DNA from: Macrothele yani
Taxonomy: Eukaryota > Arthropoda > Arachnida > Araneae > Macrothelidae
Assembly: GCA_039090855.1 (NCBI GenBank)
Contig: CM077007.1
Span: 17,161,515 to 17,225,514 of the forward strand
Direction of reading: 5' to 3'
DNA length: 64,000 nt
Shown: positions 23,910 through 34,672 of the stretch, one piece after another
How positions within the stretch are numbered: the stretch's first letter is position 1
How the letters are laid out: each line of letters opens with the position of its first letter
The notes under the pieces: model-generated
What the model was told of the DNA's origin: nothing
Database searches by the model: none
Seen by the model: only the letters and a program-made list of their open reading frames with translations
Program-made: the position numbers and the translations under genes

Positions 23910-24390
23910 CCTCAATGCATTTCGCAAATGTCTTGTGAGTAATAAAAAGCATTTTGTTCTCTTACGTTCTTCTCTTACATTACTCGTCCTCTCTGTACAC
24001 TAACACATGAAGATGGCGTTTCCAATCCCGCATTGCTATGTGATTCCGATTTGTCTTTGTGCAACCTACCCCTCCCAGAAGTTTGTACACGCTTAGCTGA
24101 ATCACCCTGTATATAATACTAAAAGACTAACACAAGTAACTTTTCATCATATTGATATGGCATTGGTTTGCGAGGAATAGTTAAGGAATTTTTTTTCTGT
24201 TTATATTGTTTTATGATTCTGAAATTAAGATATGTCCGGAGAGTAATTCAGAATTCAAAATGAATTTATATTCCCCATTTTAAAGCCAACCGTTTTTTCT
24301 TAGTAATAACAAACCAATATTCTTTTTAGTATTTTCATAATGTTTCGTCAGATATTTAGAGCTATAAAAACTTTGAGATTTTAGCTGATG

Positions 24391-24536
24391 TGTCATACTT
24401 ACAGATGACATGAGCACGTGTCAAGACGACAAATCTGCAGCGATACATTCCGTCGGTGTAAGTTAGTCGGTTAGAACAACTGGCTCCGGAGCGAGGAGGC
24501 GCTGATTCGTCGCCGACAAAAATTTGTGCTTTCACA
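24391..24536 (+). mobile_element. Solo LTR of the tRNA-carrying TRIM family
   Basis: It is 146 bp, TG...CA (TGTCATACTT to TTTCACA), flanked by the direct repeat CTGATG (24385-24390 and 24537-24542). It carries a tRNA-like module at 24452-24517 with acceptor arms GTCGGTG/CGCCGAC (all seven positions pair). The A and B boxes are eroded. Its mid part CACGTGTCAAGACGACAAATCTGCAGCG matches 17500-17540. No run of four T's is present on this strand. Confidence 0.75.
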
Positions 24537-24876
24537 CTGATGACAGAATTGTCAAAGCATATCGTATCGAAAATTTATTTATCCCAAACTTTCAGGAAGA
24601 ACAATTTTCCTAGACTCCACTTGAATGTACTAATGCAAAATAAATGGATAATTATTCTACCAAAAGTCGTGGGCCGCATACAGTTAGAAGCGAAACATTA
24701 TCTGTTTGCTGACAGAAATTGTCATTTGGACCCGCTATTTGTACTGCGAGCTGCAATTAGAAGGATGCAGATACACTGCCTGACAGAGAACATGCCACAC
24801 CATGAAGGAATGCTCGAAAACAGACCAAACTGCACACACAGATAGCCAAGTAGGTCCTGAACAAATCATTCAATTG

Positions 24877-25950
24877 TCACATGCACAGACTAGGCTGCAG
24901 TGGCTGAATATACAAGATGATCAATAAGGAGTGTGGGCTCCATTTTGGGCGGTACAGCTTTGAATCCGACGTGGCATCGAGGCAATGAGTCTGAATAAAG
25001 TCCTGGGGTATCGTGGACCACGTGGAGTTGATCCGAGTCCACAGTTTATCTTCATTTTGCGGGGGTGGGAGGGTATTCAACCGACGTCCAATCGTGTCCC
25101 ACAGATGCTCGATGGGCGATGGATCGGGGGATCGTGCTGGCCACGGAAACATCCGCACAGCGTGTAAAGCATACAGGCTCATCCGAGCGGCATGCGGCCG
25201 GGCGCTATCCTGTGGAAAAACGGTGTTTGGGATGCCCTGCAGATACGGTAGTGCCACGGCCCGCAGCACCTCGTCAACTTAGCGGCGTGCCGTCAATATG
25301 ACCGTAATGCGTACCAGTGGTGAACAGATGTTGGCGTTGAAAGCAACCCACACCATGATTCCACGTTGCCGGGCCGTGTGGCGCTCCACAAAGGCGGAGG
25401 AATCCGCCCGTTGGCCACGTCGCCTCTGAACTCTCACACGGCGATCATTCGTGGTGAGACAGAACCGCGACTCGTCGCCGAACACCAAACTGTTCCATTC
25501 GGCACTCCACGCAGCTCTGGAGCGACACCATGCCAAGCGGTGACGACGGTGGCTTGCTGTTAAGGGTAGCCTTCGCAATGGACGGCTGGACAGCAAACCA
25601 GACGCAGCCAATCGGCGCGACACTGTCAGCGTCGATATCGGAGCATCCAATCTTCCCCGTACACTCCGCAAAACGTCGCCCGTTGTGCCCTGTGGATCCG
25701 CTACGACATGACGTCGGATGCGACGATTGATCCGCTCGGACGTCTGTCTTCGTGCTCTGGTCCTCTTACGATGTTGCACAGATCGTTCCTGGGACCACTG
25801 TCTCGAAATGCGAGCGACGGTTGTGGCATCACGTTGCGTTTCTTCCGCAATACGACGCAAGGACCATCTGGCGGTACGAAGGCCTACGATGGCACTTCTC
25901 GTGAACTCATCGGTTTGACGAAATCGCATATGACGGCGTCTTAACGGCAT
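24877..25950 (-). pseudogene. Tc1-like transposase with a single in-frame stop
   Basis: One reading frame runs from ATG at 25950 (MPLRRRHMRFRQTDEFTRSA) to 24877. It is broken only by TAA at 25279-25281, in a position where related proteins have Tyr. There are two N-terminal helix-turn-helix regions. The catalytic residues are D in FGDESRF, D in FPQDSARPH and E in SPIEHLWD, the Tc1 DD34E pattern. At about 357 codons the length is normal. It is a young-looking copy. Confidence 0.85.
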
Positions 25951-26108
25951 TTGGCACCCCTTGTTTATTCTTCAGACACGGTTACAACAGAACCACTCAC
26001 TTCTTGCGGCCGTGAAGACGTCTTGATTGATGGCCTCACGGACTGGTTGTCCGCTTATATCCCGCGCGCCGTTCGTGCGATTGGCCTGCAAATGCAATCA
26101 TTTGTATA
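24907..26108 (-). mobile_element. Tc1-like element around the transposase at 24877-25950
   Basis: The boundaries are tentative. TATACAAGATGAT at 24907 and the complement of ATCATTTGTATA near 26098-26108 are weak inverted ends. Stronger terminal repeats were not found. Confidence 0.4.
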
Positions 26109-26115
26109 ACTTCTA

Positions 26116-27322
26116 CACTGAAAAGCAATTGAATTAGAGATCCCTGTCTAGTAACGTGTAGAACCACTTTCGCCTTGATGACGGCGGCGATTCGTCTCGG
26201 CATGGACTCTACAATACACCGGAAGCGTTGGGAAGCCATACGGATCCACGACTCCTGCACAAGCTCCCGCAGTTCACGAAGATTTCATGGAGGGGAGTCA
26301 TCTCTCTCGATGGCATCCCAGATGTGCTCGATGAGATTCAGGTCACGTGACCTAGCTGGCCAAGAAAGCGAGGTCACGTCGGTGGAGTGTTCATCCAACC
26401 ATTCGGATACAATTCGGAATCGATGGCACGGTGCATTGTCTTGTTGCAGGATGAGGTCCCCAGTGGGATGTTGAAGACACACAAACGGGAGCAAATGGTC
26501 GTCCAAGATATCCCGGTAACGTTAACCTGTGAGGGACGGTGTCACACGTACCAGTGGTCCCATTTCAGTCCACGTAAACAGTCCCCAGACGAGAATGCCA
26601 CCCCCACCAGCTTGAAGAGTACCCTGCTGGCAAGAAGGATCCATCGCTTCATGTGGTTTGCGCCGTACTGGTATCCTGCCATCCGCATGTACCAACGTGA
26701 ATCTCGAATCATCAGTCCAACCAACATTTTCCCACATGTCTAGGGTCTAGTAGCGATGTTGCCATGCTAATGCTAATCTTTGCACCCTGTGATGTGCGGT
26801 CAGCAACGGTACCCTCGTTTGACGATGGCTTCTGGACCCCATAGCGAGGAGATGGTTCTGGATGGTGTGACTGCTTACACGTTTTTGTGCACCAGCGTTA
26901 AATTGCCGAGTGATTTCTTACACTGTGACCCGTCTATCCGCTGTTACAATGCGATCTAGCCGACGATGACCCCACTCATCCACACGCTGTTTTCCACGGC
27001 AGTTGGCCCTTACAGGGATGGTCTTACCGGATTCGATGTACTCACGGTGCACCCGTGACACAGTGGCTCGCGAAAATCCCAGTGCCTGCACGACTTCAGA
27101 GATGGAGTGACCTATTCATCGGGCACCGACAATTTGCCCACAATCAAATGCGCTTAAATCCTTCGTATTACCCATACTGCGTCCGACTCTTACTGATTCA
27201 CGTCGCATCATTCCTTATATTGTCGGATCGCTGCATACGTCATGTTGTTTCCGTTTACAGGGCCCCTCACAGCGCCACATTTGCATAGCGCCAGCTCCCT
27301 CTAAATCAATTGCTCTTCAGTG
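26116..27322 (-). mobile_element. Tc1-like element with clear TIRs, transposase decayed
   Basis: The ends CACTGAA(A/G)AGCAATTGA(A/T)TTAGAG are inverted (left from 26116, right to 27322) and flanked by TA. The minus-strand remnants in two frames are: WTDDSRFTLVHADGRIPVRR..HEAMD (first Asp, near 26640-26730); LILQQDNAPCHRF and RDLNLIEHIWD (second Asp and Glu, near 26300-26460); and a C-terminal ..SMPRRIAAVIKA.. (near 26180). The N-terminal half up to ~27250 is too frameshifted to read as one frame. Confidence 0.85.
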
Positions 27323-27409
27323 TACGTGTGCACCCACAGTGCAATTTGCAAGGCGCTGCTGCGTTCACGTCTTCGTGTTGTGGCATTTTTTCTGCGAAGC
27401 AGTGTATTT

Positions 27410-27560
27410 TACACCTTCATTTTTCTTTAACTTTCTTTAGCCGTAACTCGAATGTAGCTCCCGCCGTGCATTGATTTTATGTTGCAATTCTTCCCAAAGA
27501 TGCTCTCTAGGGTTCGCATCGGATATGCACCCAGTAGACAAAATATTAGAGATAGGGGTA
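27410..27560 (-). pseudogene. Possible Tc1 C-terminal scrap
   Basis: A minus-strand frame reads SDANPREHLWEELQHKINARR, which resembles the Tc1 PDLNPIEHLWDEL segment with the catalytic Glu. Nothing else of the element is visible. Confidence 0.35.
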
Positions 27561-28395
27561 TTCGGCAGTTTACAAAAGAAAATGTGAAAACCAAATGAAT
27601 TCCCGAGTGCCAACGGTTGCAAATGTAGTATAAAACGTAAGAGTTATGTGACCTCCAACACAGCACTCCGCAGAAATTAAAAACGAAATAGCACAGAAAG
27701 AGTATCAGGTAATGAACCTAACAACCGAAAGACTTTTTCGGGGGTAGGGCTTGGAAATGTTCTATTCATATTTGGCCCACTTCTCATGAATAGGTTGCTC
27801 TGTACCCTGATTAGCTGGGCAGGATACTGTATCCTAGTCTTTAGAAAAGAAAATGCTGAAGTAGTTAAAATGTTCTGTAAGTTTATTATCACGATGTGCG
27901 TTTCTACTTTTGCACTTCTCAGACCATAAATTTACACCCTTAGGAAAACCATTCTGGGAGGGCAACCGCCCACTCGGTAGTTAGGGCCTGTCTCAAAGTT
28001 ACATTGGTTGTTAGTAAATTTAAATTAATTTTAAATTTAAAACACAATTAAATAAAAAGTGATAACTGCCAATTTAAAAATTCTGAAGTCTTTTTTCTAA
28101 TTAGGAAAAGGAAGAATGGCGTTAGTATGCTAAAGTGAAAAGAAACTAAGCCCTATCCAGTTCCCAGTGTTCTTAGTCTTGTGACGACCCTGGATATTGG
28201 TATCGAAAGTTTCTTTTGTGATTATTTGATTATGTGGAATAGCCATGAAGAAGCGTACTAGGAGATGAATTTCAGAAGCTCAGAAGTAAACCCAGGGCCG
28301 GATTAAAGGGGTGGGTGGGAGTGATACAGCCTGTAGCCCACTATCACCAGGGCTCAGAAGCATGCCGTTACACCGGATATAATTGACACCTTATA
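27561..28395. other. Intron 3, no recognised feature
   Basis: Mixed AT-rich sequence. A short 'CCAGGGCCGGATTAAAGGGG' phrase near 28292 looks repeat-derived but could not be assigned. Confidence 0.35.
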
Positions 28396-28397
28396 TA

Positions 28398-29593
28398 CAC
28401 TGAAGTGCCAAAAAAACTGGCACAGACGAGCTTATGCAAAATACATAGCAACGTCACCTGTGCGCATGCTCGGTTGCGTCCGCCAGTGCGTATATAAAGC
28501 GATAGACATCCTTGCCAGCTGTCAGAGCTGTGTTTGGCATGAGAATGACAAGTAATAACTATTTAAACGATTTTCAACGCGGTGTCATAGTTGGCGCTTG
28601 TGAGATGGGCCATAGTATTTCGGAGGTAGAAACGAAGTTCGGATTTTCACGGACGACCATTGCAAGGGTGTACCGTGACTACAAGAATTCCGGCAAAACC
28701 TCCAACCTGCGATACCAGTGTGGCCGTAAAAAGACATTGGGTGAACGTGACCATCGTCGGCTTCACGCGATAGGCGTGCAACACTCTCGCAGGTACCATC
28801 TTAATTCAATGCTGGAGCCTCAACAAGCATCAGCGTCTGGACTGTGCAACTTACCCTGCACGATATGGGCTTTGGGAGCCGACGCCCAACTCGAGTCACC
28901 TTGATGGGTGCACGACACAGAGTTATGCGCCTTGTTTGGGCACGGCAACACCGCCACTGGACACTTGATGACTGGAAACAAGTAGCCTGGTCTGACGAGT
29001 CGCGTTTCCAACTGTATCCGGCAGATGGAAGGATTCGTGTGTGGCGCAAACCCCATGAAGCTATGGATCCCGCCTGTCAAAAGGGAACTGTACCGGCCGG
29101 TGGGGGTCCGTAATGGTAAGGGGTGTGCTTAGCTGTACTTCACTGGGACCTCTGGTACGTCTACAAACGTCTGCGACAGGCCAACGCTATGTGCGTATCC
29201 TTTCTGACAAGGTACACCCGTTCATGTCCTGTATTCATGCTGATGGGTTGGGCCTGTTCCAACAGGACAATGCAAGTGTCGGGATGCCACATTATGGTTA
29301 GAGGAGCATTCATCTGAGTTTGAGGTGTTGCCATTCCCACCTAAGTCCTCATATCTGAACGTGATAGAACACATTTGGGATGCCATGCAACTCGCTATTG
29401 AACACAGGAATCCGAGACTTCGGAATACACCCGAAATGTGGAAAGCTCTGCAGGAAGTTTGGTGTGAACTGCCTACAGCATATTTCCAGAAGCTAATGGA
29501 GTCCATGCCCCGTCGTATTTCTGTAGTCATGCGCTCTCGCCGGGGACCTACCAAGTATTAGACTGGTGTACCAGTTTTTCTGGCAATTCAGTG
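28398..29593 (+). mobile_element. Tc1-like element with TIRs and TA target site
   Basis: The left end CACTGAAGTGCC(A)7CTGG and right end CCAGTTTTTCTGGCAATTCAGTG are inverted repeats flanked by TA. The element is about 1.2 kb, the usual Tc1 size. Confidence 0.9.
28512..29561 (+). pseudogene. Tc1 transposase, frameshifted
   Basis: The first frame (28512-28904) has the helix-turn-helix start (DFQRGVIVGACEMGHSISEV..FGFSRTTIARVYRDY). The second frame (28844-29113) has LHDMGFGSRRPTRV and WSDESRF (first Asp) with IRVWRKPHEAMDPACQ. Later frames have GLFQQDNA (second Asp) and LNVIEHIWDAM (Glu). The C-terminus MESMPRRISVVMRSRRG ends in a stop at 29559. At least three frameshifts separate these blocks. 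Confidence 0.85.
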
Positions 29594-29599
29594 TATATA

Positions 29600-31778
29600 T
29601 ACAGAGATAAAATAGCCTTAGTTTTGTCTAGTAGGATTTCCACTCTAGACAACACTAAAATCACTATCCCTAATTCACTATCATTTTACTTAATCTCCCT
29701 TTAAAACTTTAAAATAAATCAATTACTATTTTAAATTTCAAATGAAAATGAAGCAGGAATAAAATTTGGTTTAAAACATTTTACTGATATGTACAAAAAT
29801 AAACTCCATGAAAAAAATTGTGAATTCAGTTGCTTTATTATGCATACATATTGAAGGGGATTATAGGCAATGGCAGATTTAGTGTCACCGCGGCCCTGCG
29901 CGAGGCATCTGTTTTGGGGCTCCACCCCTGACTTTTCCGCCATCTTTGAAAAATAACATTTCTTGTTGCCACATTGTCCCGCATCCCTTTACCATTTTCA
30001 CTTTCTCATATTGTAATAGAAAAACAATCGACTCCTATATTTTAACAGAAATACACATTTCTGGTTTCCCCAAACATGATGACTATTTTCATGGTGGTGT
30101 GTGAGGGGGCGGGAAGTGGGGGCTAGGGTTGCTGCCATAACTTAAAAACTATTATAGTTAACAAGACAAAATTTAACAATTAGGAGTTTTATGATGATCT
30201 GATTTGGAAGAAATAGTGGAAGCTACAAGTGGGAAAAGCCTTCCTTTGTTAAGGAAGAAAAATCGGAACTGAAACACATTACTAGCGTTTAGCATGTTAC
30301 ACACGATTAGTTTACGGTACTACTTTTATTGCCTGTAATGGTAAATGCAGAGTGAGATCTTCTGTTGGGTGTTATCAGCTTCCATCCCTCTGACAAATTC
30401 CCTAACTAGCCTGAACACGGATCAAATTGATCAGCATGTCTCGTAAAACTAGCTTTTCAAAAGATGGTATTGGTTGAGTCTTGTGATTGCTCTTAAACTG
30501 AAATGAATGAAAAAAAGGAAATTTTAGGTGAAACATGGGCAGTCATATTAAATACCGGAACGAAGAGCAAAATGTTGTATTCCAAGCAAATTGGCCAGAA
30601 ATGACACTCTAATCTCTGTCAGTAGTAATGCATTATTAAGAAACTAGCTAAATATCCGTTCTTCGAACGTGTTATTAAAAATTCTATAATACAGGATTTC
30701 ATACCATACCATAATATAATTTGTACCATAAATTAATATGCTAATAATACACTTGATCGCTTTGTTCTATAACTTTATAACTTCAAGCCTACACGAAACA
30801 AATCAAAATACGTCGTTACTCTTCACTTTCATCGTTGAAATATTAATAGACAACACAACAAAATAATAATAGAAAACAGAACAAAATACGTTGTTACTTT
30901 CAGCATAAATGTAAAAAGAACTTTGCTTATAAACAATTTCGTTCGAAACTGTACATTTAAAAGCTAGCAAGTCAGATGCTTTTGGAAGCGTGAGGAAAAT
31001 TGTGTTGCCATCGCTAATATCTCAAACGGAAAACTTTTTTTTTCAAACTTCAATTACTATAAAAATCTACCCGCATATTTATTGCAGTCACCTTACCAAT
31101 GATATGACGTCACTATTGCTTCGGTGAAAATGAATGTTGGTAATTTGATTTTGACTCAAAAAACCTTTGCATTCGGTATGTCTAACGCTAATATAAATGT
31201 TTAAATTCAAAGCATGTTATGATATAGCGCTTTGTACGTGATTTTTAAGGTTTTTTGTTAAATAAATTCAGAACAAATAAATTTAGAACAAAATATATAC
31301 TGAGCAAGTCAACTCGAGGCATTCAAAACTTAGGGCGGGGTTTCAGTTGCTGGACAACAATGACTCGGTCATAGCAAAACGTCCTAGCGTTATCAAAGCT
31401 CGGTTATTTAAAAACCCATTTCGACCCACTTAAAGTTATCGTAGGGAAAAAATCCTTTCTTAGTGCGCCTCTATATTGTAAAAGGAACGTTCCTGCCAAA
31501 TATAAAAGTTCTAAGTTCAGTAGTTTCTGAGATTCGGTGATGAGTCAGTGAGGGCTTTCAGTTTTATATGTACAGTTCAATACTTGTACAAGTCTGACTT
31601 CGTGTCAGGGCTGAATCTTGCTCACTAAACTCAAGACAGCAAATTTATAACTCATTCTGCAATTTTTTAATGGAAAAAAAAAGCCGCTTTCTTGGTGGCT
31701 CTCCAGCATCGATCGAGAGGCGCCTGGGGTTTTGGGGCTCATTTGTACATCCTTCCCTATATACAGAAACTTTTCTCC
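29600..31778. other. Intron 3, no recognised feature
   Basis: AT-rich sequence with no coding frame above about 70 codons and no recognised transposon. Small phrases look repeat-like (for example around 29880-29940 and 31490-31570) but I could not place them. Confidence 0.4.
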
Positions 31779-31845
31779 GTTAATTTGGGATGGTGAGCAG
31801 CTATTCACTCACTTAGTGAATAGCTGCTCACCATCCCAAATTAAC
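31779..31845. repeat. Perfect 31-bp inverted repeat with 5-base loop
   Basis: The left arm 31779-31809 begins GTTAATTTGGGATGG. It is matched exactly by the right arm 31815-31845, with loop CACTT. The right arm runs directly into the first unit of the 40-bp tandem array. The loop and inner stem (CACTCACTTAG) resemble part of the array unit. Confidence 0.9.
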
Positions 31846-32655
31846 TTACAAATACAAGGTGTGATCTCACTCACTTAGAATTAACTCACAAATGCAAGGT
31901 GTGATCTCACTCACTTAGAATTAACTCTCAAATATAAGGTGTGATCTCACTCACTTAGAATTAACTCACAAATACAAGGTGGAATCTCACTCAGAATTAA
32001 TTCATAAATACGTGTGATCTCACTAAGAATTAACTCACAAATGCAAGGTGTGATCTCACTCACTTAGAATTAACTCATAAATACGTGTGATCTCACTCAC
32101 TTAGAACTAACTCATAAATACGTGTGATCTCACTAATAATTAACTCACAAATACAAGGTGTGATCTCACTCACTTAGAATTAACTCTCAAATACAAGGTG
32201 TGATCTCACTCACTTAGAATTAACTCTCAAATACAAGGTGTGATCTCACTCACTTGGAATTAACTCACAAATACAAGGTGTGATCTCATTCACTTAGAAT
32301 TAACTCACAAATACAAGGTGTGATCTCACTCACTTAGAATTAACTCATAAATGCGTGTGATCTCACTTAGAATTAACTCATAAATACAAGGTGTGATCTC
32401 ACTCACTTAGAATTAACTCATAAATACGTGTGATCTCCCTAAGAATTAACTCTCAAATACAAGGTGTGATCTCACTCACTTGGAATTAACTCACAAATAC
32501 AAGGTGTGATCTCGCTCACTTGGAATTAACTCACAAGTACAAGGTGTGATCTCACTAATAATTAACTCACAAATACAAGGTGTGATCTCACTCACTTGGA
32601 ATTAACTCACAAATACAAGGTGTGATCTCACTCACATAGAATTAACTCACAAGTA
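31846..32655. repeat. Minisatellite, unit about 40 bp, ~20 copies
   Basis: Units read AATTAACTCACAAATACAAGG then TGTGATCTCACTCACTTAG. Shorter variants lack CAAGG (ATACGTGTGATCTC) or one CACT. The array ends where mariner DNA begins at about 32656. It is non-coding. Confidence 0.9.
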
Positions 32656-33995
32656 CAAGGAGTGATCAAAAAGTATTCAGACTGGATTTATTAAAAAAAA
32701 GTACAAGACTTATAGATTTGAAACATATAGAATAAAAACTATACTTATAGAATCGCCTTCGTCGAAGAAGTCGCGTTCCGAAGCCACACGCGTTCCAAGC
32801 CACCAACGCTGTTTCCACTTTTCGAAGCATTTTTTGAAGTCATTTGAAATAGCTAACAGATACTTTGTCTCATTCTGCTGTATCTCCTCAATATCTTGAA
32901 ATCTTTTTTCCTTTCAAGTGATAATTGATTCTTGGAAAGAGAAAAAAGTCGCAGGAAGCAAGCTCTGGCGAATAGGGTGGCTGTCAGTCCTATGCGAAGC
33001 GGTGCTTTGCAAGAAACTGCTACACAAGTTGCGATGCTTGGGCATGCTCATTGTCATGGTAGAGTTTCCACTCGCCACTCTCATGAAATGCCGGCCTTTT
33101 GCGACAAACTGCTTCCATGACACGCACAAATCTTGACAGTAGTACTCCATGTTGATTGTCTGGTCTGATGGAATGTATTCATGATGCCCAATTCCCTCAT
33201 GATTAAAAAAAACAGTCTGCATCGTCTTGACACTGCTGCGGCTTCATGGATTTTTTGTATGGGAAAGCTTGAGGTCTTCCATTGTGAAGACTGGGCCTTA
33301 GTTTCGTGGTGACACTCATAAACCCATGATTCATCACAGTAGTTATGATAGTTTTTAAAAAGCTTTCGTCGTTTTTGACGCTCTCAAACAGGTCACTAAC
33401 AGCTGAAACACAGGCCTGTTTAGTTCAGATGAGAGCAATTTTGGCACAAATTTGGCTGAGACGCGTCTCATACCTAAATCGTCCGTAAAAATCGACTGAA
33501 CTGAACCGAAACTAATGTTGAATGAAGTCTTCAGATAACTCACGAATAGATTCGGTGACTTTCCTGCACAGCTGTGCGCACAAGTTCGACATTTTTTTTT
33601 TCATTTTTGCTGGTTGCTAGCCTCCCAGACCGTTCGTCACTCTCAACACTTTCACGACAATCTTTGAAACGTTTATACCACTCAAAAACTTGTGCACGAT
33701 TTATACAATCCTGCCTCATAGACTGTCTGTAACTCTAAATATGTGTCTTTGCAAGTTTCGCTAAGTTTTTGACAAGATCAGATGCAAAGTCGTTGACCAT
33801 TTTTTTCCGACGTGCGACGGACAGCTTCACACACGTAAGAACAAAGGGATACTGTAAGAAAACTGGACGAACAGGGGAGAGGTGACTCACTGCGCATGCT
33901 TAGTAGGTTCCAAGGTCAACCAAAGCCAAACCGCTTCCTGCTGTGTCGCGCAATTCCAAATTCATGCATCCAGTCTGGATACTTTTTAATGACAC
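32656..33995 (-). mobile_element. mariner (DD34D type), degraded
   Basis: The inverted ends carry AAAAAGTAT(T/C)CAGACTGGA on both sides (left near 32668, right near 33964-33985). The minus-strand remnants include an N-terminal CINRAQVFEWYKRFKD, VFFNHEGIGHHEYIPSDQTIN (near 33140-33220), YHDNEHAQA (second Asp) and PPYSPELASCDFFLFP (third Asp). Many frameshifts and a TGA or TAA here and there make it inactive. It abuts the minisatellite. Confidence 0.8.
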
Positions 33996-34239
33996 TTATT
34001 TACATTTTGCCCTGAGCCAAGCAAGGGAATTTGGTCGTCAAAACTTCGTGCAGTGCTTTTTCTAAGAAAATTACAATGCATTTTCTAATCATATTTTTGT
34101 TTAAGTTCTTTGTGTCCGCCACTAAGTTAAAAAACAGTACTGTCAAGAATTTTGTTAAAATATAGTTTTCTGTCTTCTGTGCAAACATGCCTTAGTTCTT
34201 GCTTTTAATGCCTGACATACTAATTTTATGTACGATTAG

Positions 34240-34386
34240 GCATTTACTGTGACAGTCAATGTACTCCTCCTACTTGGGGCCATGGTTGTAAAAATGTTTG
34301 TGTTTGCCACAACAACGCTACTTGTGATCCAGCAACTGGCGCATGTATCTGTGCTAAAGGGTGGACAGGAAGGGACTGTGGCAAAA
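34240..34386 (+). CDS. EGF-like repeat exon 4
   Basis: The acceptor TACGATTAG ends at 34239 and the donor AAAA|GTAAGT starts at 34387. Phase 1 in and out. With the G of exon 3 it reads G-IYCDSQC, then PPTWGHGCKNVCVC, CDPATGACIC and KGWTGRDCGK. This is one complete 8-cysteine repeat plus the close of the previous one. Confidence 0.92.
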
Positions 34387-34672
34387 GTAAGTACCAGAAT
34401 CATTTGTAACGAATGTTTTATTCCACGAAATCATAATATTTTCTGTCGTGGCTTTGTTTATTTTATTTGTATCTTCGGCCACTAGATGGCTCTACTCGAA
34501 CAGTGCTGCCAACACAGCAAAGAAGACTGAACTTGCCATGTCATGCGTGTGTGTTACCTAAGGTTATGCTATTTCAAATGTTATCGAACTTTAAATGCAC
34601 CCATGGTGAAGCGTGTTAACATTCGAATACTCTTTTAATTGGAAAGCACAACCAGCATATGAGAATCACATA

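Larger units (their letters stand above)
22549..24109 (+). mobile_element. mariner-type DD41D element with ~106-bp TIRs and TA target site
   Basis: The element starts CAGGGTGATTC and ends GAATCACCCTG, with TA on both sides (22547-22548 and 24110-24111). The terminal inverted repeats (22549-22654 and 24004-24109) match at most positions over about 106 bp. The transposase lies between them. The element is complete in outline but interrupted by a LINE fragment at 23250-23356. Confidence 0.9.

Noticed and set aside
31846..32655. CRISPR-like array
   Set aside because: The units are contiguous with no unique spacers, vary in length, and lie in a eukaryotic intron. This is a minisatellite.
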